In this document: piece by piece, positions 59,464 through 64,000 of the stretch
Numbering within the stretch: the first letter of the stretch is position 1
How the letters are laid out: each line of letters starts with the position of its first letter
NCBI GenBank assembly: GCA_002013415.1
Contig: MAEX01000017.1
Coordinates: 1 to 64,000, forward strand
Direction of reading: 5' to 3'
Length of the DNA stretch: 64,000 nucleotides
Source of the DNA: Mycobacterium sp. D16Q14
GTDB taxonomy: Bacteria > Actinomycetota > Actinomycetes > Mycobacteriales > Mycobacteriaceae
Program-made: the position numbers and the translations under genes
Notes under the pieces: generated by a model
What the model saw: the letters and a program-made list of their open reading frames with translations, nothing else
Databases searched by the model: none
Told to the model about the DNA's origin: nothing

Positions 59464-60858
59464 ATGACTGACGTCCAGAACCACATCGGAATCGATCCCG
59501 CCAGCGCGCCCATCGAGGCGCCGGCGGCCGAGGCGCAGGTCCGTGCCGACGACCGTGGACACGTGTTCCACTCGTGGTCCGCCCAGGCGGCCATCGACCC
59601 GTTGCCGGTCGCCGGGGGATCGGGCGCCACCTTCTGGGATTACACCGGCAAGGAGTACCTGGACTTCGCCTCGCAGCTGGTGAACCTCAATCTCGGACAT
59701 CAGCATCCCCGTCTGGTCGAATCCATTCAGCGTCAGGCTGGCCGGCTGTCCACCATCGCGCCCGCCTTCGCCAACGACGTGCGCGGCGAGCTGGCCCGCC
59801 TGGTGAGCGAGCGCGCCCCCGGAACGCTGAACAAGGTCTTCTTCACCAACGGCGGCACCGAGGCCGTGGAGCACGCCGTGCGCATGGCGCGTCACCACAC
59901 CGGCCGCCGCAAGGTGCTTGCCGCGTACCGCAGCTACCACGGTGGTACCACCACCTCGATGTCGCTGACGGGTGAGCCGCGCCGCTGGGCCAATGACCCG
60001 GGCGACAACTCGGTGGTGCACTTCTTCGGCCCGTACGCCTACCGTTCGGTGTTCCACGCCACCTCGCCCGAGCAGGAAACCCAAAGGGCGCTGGAGCATC
60101 TGGAGCAGCTCATCAATCTGGAGGGCCCGCCCACCATCGCCGCGATCATCCTGGAATCGGTGGTCGGCACCAACGGTGTGCTGGTTCCGCCGCCGGGCTA
60201 CCTGGCCGGGGTGCGCGAGATCTGCGACCGGTACGGGCTGGTGTTCATCGCCGACGAGGTGATGGTCGGCTTCGGGCGATTCGGGGAATGGTTCGCCATC
60301 AATGCCTTTGACGTCACGCCTGACCTCATCACCTTCGCCAAGGGCATCAACTCCGGATACGTCCCGCTGGGTGGTGTGGTGATCTCCGATGCCATCGCCA
60401 CCAGCTTCGATCATCGTCCGTACCCGGGCGGGCTGACGTACTCCGGTCACCCGCTGGCCTGTGCGGTCGGCGTCGAGACCATCAAGGTGTTCGAGGACGA
60501 GAAGATCTTGGAGCGGGTGCGCGACCTCGGTGAGCGCGTGGTGCGTCCGGAGCTCGAGCGCTGGGTGCAGACCCACCCGAGCGTCGGCGAGATCCGTGGC
60601 CGTGGCTTGTTCTGGGCCGTGGAACTGGTGCGCGACAAGCAGACTCGTGAGCCGCTGGTGCCGTTCAATGCCAGTGGTGAGGCGGCCGCGCCGATGAACG
60701 CCTTCGCGGCGGCGTGCAAGAAGGATGGCCTGTGGCCGTTCACGCACTTCAACCGCACGCATGTGGCACCTCCGCTGATCATCAGCGAAGAGGATCTGCG
60801 CCGCGGGCTGTCGATCATTGACGAGGCACTGAACGTCGCCGACGGGTATGCCAACTAG
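59464..60858 (+). CDS. Class III PLP-dependent aminotransferase
   Basis: This 464-residue fold-type I enzyme has FFTNGGTEAVEHAVRMAR, YRSYHGGTTTSMSLTGEPRR, VFIADEVMVGFGRFG and the PLP Lys293 in FAKGINSGYVPLGG. RRW and YHGGT with a TPxGEP-like element recall taurine/beta-alanine:pyruvate-type omega-aminotransferases. The substrate is not clear. It begins 13 bp after glyS, with a GAGGAGC ribosome binding site, and overlaps the convergent ACC deaminase gene by 4 bp. Confidence 0.85.
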   Translation: MTDVQNHIGIDPASAPIEAPAAEAQVRADDRGHVFHSWSAQAAIDPLPVAGGSGATFWDYTGKEYLDFASQLVNLNLGHQHPRLVESIQRQAGRLSTIAPAFANDVRGELARLVSERAPGTLNKVFFTNGGTEAVEHAVRMARHHTGRRKVLAAYRSYHGGTTTSMSLTGEPRRWANDPGDNSVVHFFGPYAYRSVFHATSPEQETQRALEHLEQLINLEGPPTIAAIILESVVGTNGVLVPPPGYLAGVREICDRYGLVFIADEVMVGFGRFGEWFAINAFDVTPDLITFAKGINSGYVPLGGVVISDAIATSFDHRPYPGGLTYSGHPLACAVGVETIKVFEDEKILERVRDLGERVVRPELERWVQTHPSVGEIRGRGLFWAVELVRDKQTREPLVPFNASGEAAAPMNAFAAACKKDGLWPFTHFNRTHVAPPLIISEEDLRRGLSIIDEALNVADGYAN

Positions 60859-61877
60859 CCGGTGAAGACGCCGCTGTAGGCGTTCAAGGCCGGCTGCCCG
60901 CCCAGGTGGGCGTACAGGACGGTGGAGCCCGGCTCGATGGTGCCGTCGGTGACCAGGTCGATCAGGCCCGCCATCGATTTGCCCTCGTACACCGGGTCGG
61001 TGATCATCGCCTCCAGGCGCCCGCACAGCTCGATCGCCTCGATGGTGGAAGCGACAGGCACGCCGTACTTTTCGCCTGCCCAGCCCGCGAGCACGGTGAT
61101 CTCCTCGGTGCTCAGGTCGCGTTCGAGGCCGATCAGGCCCGCGGTGTGCCGGGCGATGCGGGTGACTTGGTCGACAGTCTTCGGCAGCGTGGCCGACGCG
61201 TCGATACCCAGCACCCGCCGGGGAGGGCCGCCGGCATCGGCGAGTGCGGCGAATCCCGCGATCATGCCCGCATGCGTTGACCCGGTCACGGTGCACACGA
61301 CGATGGTGTCGAAGAACACGCCCAGCTGTCGTTCCTGTGCGGCCACCTCGTAGGCCCAGTTGGCGAAACCCAGGCCGCCGTACTTGTGTTCGGATGCTCC
61401 TGCGGGGATGGGATAGGGCTTGCCGCCACTCTTTTCGACCGCGGTCAGGGCGTCCTCCCAGGACCCTCGGATGCCGATATCGAATCCCGCTGGGTCCAGC
61501 TGAGTCTGGGCTCCCATGATGCGCGAGAGCAGGATGTTGCCTGCCTTGTCGTTGACCGGATCGTCCCAGTCCACCCAGCGCTCCTGCACCAGGTGACACC
61601 GCATGCCGAGCACCGCCGCCACGGCGGCCACTTGCCGGGTGTGATTGGACTGGTAGCCGCCGATGGATACCAGGGTGTCGGCGCCGCTGGCCAAAATGTC
61701 CGGGACGATGTATTCGAGCTTGCGTGTTTTGTTGCCGCCGAAGGCAAGTCCGGAATTGCAGTCCTCTCGTTTGGCCCAGATCTGGGCACCGCCGAGGTGT
61801 CGGCTCAGGCGTTCCAGCGGGTGGACGGGACTGGGCCCAAAGGTCAGCGGGTAGCGGGGGAAATCGTGAATAGACAA
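60855..61877 (-). CDS. acdS: 1-Aminocyclopropane-1-carboxylate deaminase
   Basis: The TTG at 61877 with an AGGAGAG ribosome binding site gives 340 residues, the usual family length. RYPLTFGPSP and REDCNSGLAFGGNKTRK (PLP Lys50) are followed by IGGYQSNHTRQ (Ser77, Pseudomonas Ser78). DPVYEGKSM and VLYAHLGG are also present; these are the regions of the Glu295 and Leu322 markers that separate true ACC deaminases from D-cysteine desulfhydrases. It converts ACC to 2-oxobutyrate and ammonia. It sits 49 bp after a GntR regulator gene. Confidence 0.88.
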   Translation of the reverse strand: MSIHDFPRYPLTFGPSPVHPLERLSRHLGGAQIWAKREDCNSGLAFGGNKTRKLEYIVPDILASGADTLVSIGGYQSNHTRQVAAVAAVLGMRCHLVQERWVDWDDPVNDKAGNILLSRIMGAQTQLDPAGFDIGIRGSWEDALTAVEKSGGKPYPIPAGASEHKYGGLGFANWAYEVAAQERQLGVFFDTIVVCTVTGSTHAGMIAGFAALADAGGPPRRVLGIDASATLPKTVDQVTRIARHTAGLIGLERDLSTEEITVLAGWAGEKYGVPVASTIEAIELCGRLEAMITDPVYEGKSMAGLIDLVTDGTIEPGSTVLYAHLGGQPALNAYSGVFTG

Positions 61878-61926
61878 GGCACTCTCCTGGGCAGTGTTTG
61901 GGAATGGCGTTGTGGGGGAGCGATGT

Positions 61927-62607
61927 TCAGCCGGCACCGCGTTCTTCGTGGTCAGCGCCTTCCGGTGCGGCGATGAGGGTGTGCCAATTGGCGCGTGCGG
62001 CATGGCCCGCGCCCTCGCCGTCACCGGCCTCGCACCGGGCGATGATCTGCTCGTGCAGCGCCACGGAGTGGCGCCCGTCGCGGCTGGCGAACCGGATGCG
62101 TTCGAGGCGGCGCAGCACGGGGGTGACCTGCTCGAGCACCGCCGCGATGTACGGGTTGGCGCTGGCCTCGACGGCGATGGCATGGAACTCGTCGTCCGCG
62201 GTCAGGGCGGCATCGGGATCGTGCGCGTCGAGTGCGGCGGCGAAGCGCGCGTTGGCGTGCCGCATCGCGGCGAGGTCGCCGGCCGAGATATTGGTGATCG
62301 CCTCCCGCACGGCGAGCTCGTGCATGGCCGCGGCGACGGACTGGGCCGCGCGTGCCTCCCGGACGTCGACGGGGCTGACGATGGTGTGCCGGCCCGGTTG
62401 GGTCTGTACCAGACCGGCCTGCTCCAAACGGGCGAGGGCCTCGCGGATCGGGGTTCGGCTCACGCCCAGCCAGCGACTCAGCTCGTCGTCCCGTAGCCGC
62501 TCACCGGGGGCGAGGGTGCCGTCCACGATGGCCTTACGCAGGGCTTTATAGGCATCGTCGCGCAGCAGGGACCGTGCGACGACACCCTCGGAGGGCGGTA
62601 CTGGCAT
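61927..62607 (-). CDS. GntR-family regulator (FadR/FCD type)
   Basis: This 226-residue protein starts at ATG 62607. The N-terminal winged helix reads LRDDELSRWLGVSRTPIREALARLEQAGLV. The C-terminal all-helical FCD domain has AADDEFH-like ADDEFHAIAVEAS and HEQIIARCEAGD, with His and Asp residues that bind a metal-dependent carboxylate effector. It most likely controls the downstream acdS and itself through the palindrome at its start. An upstream ATG at 62643 would add 12 residues. Confidence 0.87.
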   Translation of the reverse strand: MPVPPSEGVVARSLLRDDAYKALRKAIVDGTLAPGERLRDDELSRWLGVSRTPIREALARLEQAGLVQTQPGRHTIVSPVDVREARAAQSVAAAMHELAVREAITNISAGDLAAMRHANARFAAALDAHDPDAALTADDEFHAIAVEASANPYIAAVLEQVTPVLRRLERIRFASRDGRHSVALHEQIIARCEAGDGEGAGHAARANWHTLIAAPEGADHEERGAG

Positions 62608-62620
62608 GCAATATATTGCA
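62607..62620 (-). promoter_or_regulatory. Perfect 14-bp palindrome at the gntR start (probable operator)
   Basis: TGCAATATATTGCA is its own reverse complement. Its last base is the first base of the gntR start codon. A palindrome of this size at the start of a FadR/FCD-type gene is a good candidate for autoregulation and for control of the gntR-acdS pair. Confidence 0.6.
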
Positions 62621-62677
62621 CATCGCTGGCTGCTGGCCGTCAAGTGCTGAGGGAAATTTTCGGGAAGAGACGGCCTG

Positions 62678-64000
62678 CTAGAAGCGGCCGCCGCCGCCCC
62701 GGAAGCTCGAGCCCGAGGATCGGGACGACCCGCCGTAGGACGACGACCCCGACCCGGACCAGGAGCTGTGGTGGCTTGATCCGCCGCTGAGCATGCCCCG
62801 CAGGATGCCGCCGATCACGGCACCCGCGACGTTGCCGGCCACATCGCCCGCGACGGAGTATCCGGCGGAACCGCCGTAGTTGCCGTACCCGTTGCTGTAG
62901 TAGGACTGGGCCGCGCGCACCTCTTGTATGGCGCTGCCTTCGGCGCGCGTCGCCAGTTCAGCTGCCCGGTTGGCCCACAAAATGGCGTTCGAGGGATCCG
63001 ACTGGCGGGCGGACTCGGCGGTGGCGATGCTGTGCTCGGCCTCCGCGAGGTATCCCCGCGCGGCTGCACCGACGGCTCCGCGGTGCAGTCCGATGTACTG
63101 GCCGACCGCATTCACCTTCTGGCGGGCGGTGCCGATCGCTTGATCGAGTGCCCGGGCGCGGCGTTCGGCGGCGTCCTTCTCCTCCCGCACGGCGGCCAGG
63201 AGCTTGTCGAGCTCGGCATCGGCGGTGGCGAGGTGTGTGAAGGCGGTCAGCGGGTCGGTGGACCCGACGCGCTCGGCGTCGGCCACGGCGGCGACGGCGG
63301 TGTTGTGGGCCTTCGTCAGCTCGTCGGCACGCGGCACCGAACCCTGCCGTTGGAGTTCTTCGGCCTGGGCGATCCCCGACTTGGTGTCCGCGATGGCCGC
63401 AGGCAACGCCTCGGTGGCGCGCCGGATGTTGTTGGCGGCGTTGTCCACCGCGTCCAAGAGTGCGGCGGCCTGGGCCAGTGCCGATTCGGCGCCGCGCACG
63501 GCGTCGACGAGATTCATCTGCTGGCCCTCCAGGGGGCGGGCGGCCAGTTCCCTGCCGTGGGTAATCCGGGAGTCGGCGAACGTGATGCGTTCGGTGGCTT
63601 CGGTGATGTTGTCGGCAATCGAGGCCAGCGCCGCGGCATCGAACTGGGTGCGCAGTTGTTCGAGGGCACGCTGCGACTCGGGTACCCGAGCGGTGGTCGC
63701 GACCACCTGCTGGGTCAGGGTGTCCAACTTCGTGGGCGCGTTGATCACCAGGTTGCGCAACGCGTCAAAGGCATTGGACTGATCATCAAGGGTGCGGTCG
63801 GCACGCGCGGCCGTGGTGATGACATCGATCAGCAGACGGCGCTGCTCCGAGGGTGTCTCGGGGACCGCGTCATCGAGCTGCTTGCGCACGGAGAATGCCT
63901 GAGCCAGGGCCCTTTTCGCGGAGTCGACGGCTTGCTGGAAGGGTGCGGTCTGTTCGGTGCCGAATTCCTCGACGGCCAGCGTGAGCTCGGCCTCGCTGGT
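62678..64000 (-). CDS. TPM-domain membrane protein, C-terminal 440 residues (cut by window edge)
   Basis: The frame is open from the window edge to a stop at 62678. The visible part is a long Ala/Gln/Glu-rich, coiled-coil-like region (LTQQVVATTARVPESQRALEQL). A short hydrophobic Gly/Ala stretch (VAGAVIGGILRGM) follows, and the Gly/Ser/Tyr-rich tail ends in FRGGGGRF. That tail and layout match mycobacterial TPM_phosphatase-domain proteins such as Rv2345, whose N-terminal TPM domain and membrane helix would lie outside the window. Function unknown. Confidence 0.75.
   Translation of the reverse strand, partial: TSEAELTLAVEEFGTEQTAPFQQAVDSAKRALAQAFSVRKQLDDAVPETPSEQRRLLIDVITTAARADRTLDDQSNAFDALRNLVINAPTKLDTLTQQVVATTARVPESQRALEQLRTQFDAAALASIADNITEATERITFADSRITHGRELAARPLEGQQMNLVDAVRGAESALAQAAALLDAVDNAANNIRRATEALPAAIADTKSGIAQAEELQRQGSVPRADELTKAHNTAVAAVADAERVGSTDPLTAFTHLATADAELDKLLAAVREEKDAAERRARALDQAIGTARQKVNAVGQYIGLHRGAVGAAARGYLAEAEHSIATAESARQSDPSNAILWANRAAELATRAEGSAIQEVRAAQSYYSNGYGNYGGSAGYSVAGDVAGNVAGAVIGGILRGMLSGGSSHHSSWSGSGSSSYGGSSRSSGSSFRGGGGRF

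Noticed and set aside
59437..61599. A 720-codon open frame on the minus strand
   Set aside because: It spans the convergent aminotransferase and ACC deaminase genes in other frames, has low-complexity His/Gly/Arg composition and no recognisable domain. High-GC DNA produces such shadows.
1..64000. tRNA, rRNA, CRISPR array or IS element
   Set aside because: Looked for on both strands; no cloverleaf with TTCRANY arm, no regularly spaced repeats, and no transposase-like protein were found.

Overview
The window looks like chromosomal DNA of a rapidly growing mycobacterium, most likely the Mycobacteroides abscessus-chelonae group. GC content is high, GTG starts and 4-base ATGA/GTGA gene overlaps are common, and several genes appear to be leaderless (TANNNT about 7 nt before the start codon). 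Gene order over long stretches follows the M. tuberculosis Rv2400c-Rv2345 interval: the sulfate transporter, nirA-cysH, hrcA-dnaJ2-rsmE-phoH-ybeY-CBS-era, recO-uppS, zur-smtB, glyS and a TPM-domain gene. The species call is inference. I see no rRNA, tRNA, CRISPR array or classical insertion sequence.

Layout. 1-5.2 kb: a partial DUF899 gene, a nitronate monooxygenase, a GH15 trehalase-like enzyme and two tandem DUF3298 lipoproteins. 5.2-10.0 kb (minus): an overlapping five-gene set with two YtkA/FixH-type proteins, one carrying a Met/His-rich stretch, a polytopic membrane protein, a tail-anchored exported protein and an FAD monooxygenase. 10.5-20.7 kb: sulfur assimilation. subI-cysT-cysW-cysA (plus) and nirA-cysH-cysD-cysN-sirohydrochlorin chelatase (minus) flank a small regulator-like gene, a strong terminator and a His-rich miniprotein. 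Each cys operon is preceded by a tiny Cys-rich leader ORF (10527-10622 and 20618-20701), of the kind described as cysteine-responsive attenuators in mycobacteria. 20.8-34.7 kb: conserved housekeeping genes, interrupted by one DUF559 nuclease-like gene enclosed by two 59-bp elements in inverted orientation.

The standout region is 35.5-57.9 kb. It lies between the zinc regulators smtB-zur and glyS, which are neighbours in M. tuberculosis. A consensus promoter (TTGACA, 17-bp spacer, TACGTT) is followed at once by a Fur-family box matching 17 of 19 positions of the classical Fur box. Downstream, about 21 tightly packed genes run in one direction. They encode a His-rich membrane protein, a GNAT protein, an SDR epimerase, a fatty acid desaturase, a 2,4-diaminobutyrate aminotransferase/decarboxylase pair (predicted to make 1,3-diaminopropane), a FeeM/LuxI-like acyltransferase, an SRPBCC protein, a secreted protein, a DrrAB-like ABC exporter, an acyl carrier protein, a fatty acyl-AMP ligase, a complete Mce transporter (YrbEA, YrbEB, MceA-F) and a PF10118 protein. 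My reading is a metal-regulated (probably Zur-controlled) operon that makes, exports and perhaps re-imports an acylated diamine lipid, possibly a zinc-scavenging lipid. The product and the zinc link are hypotheses.

58-64 kb: glyS with two CxxC pairs, a class III aminotransferase, a GntR-regulator/ACC-deaminase pair with a perfect 14-bp palindrome at the gntR start, and the C-terminal part of a TPM-domain membrane protein running off the window.
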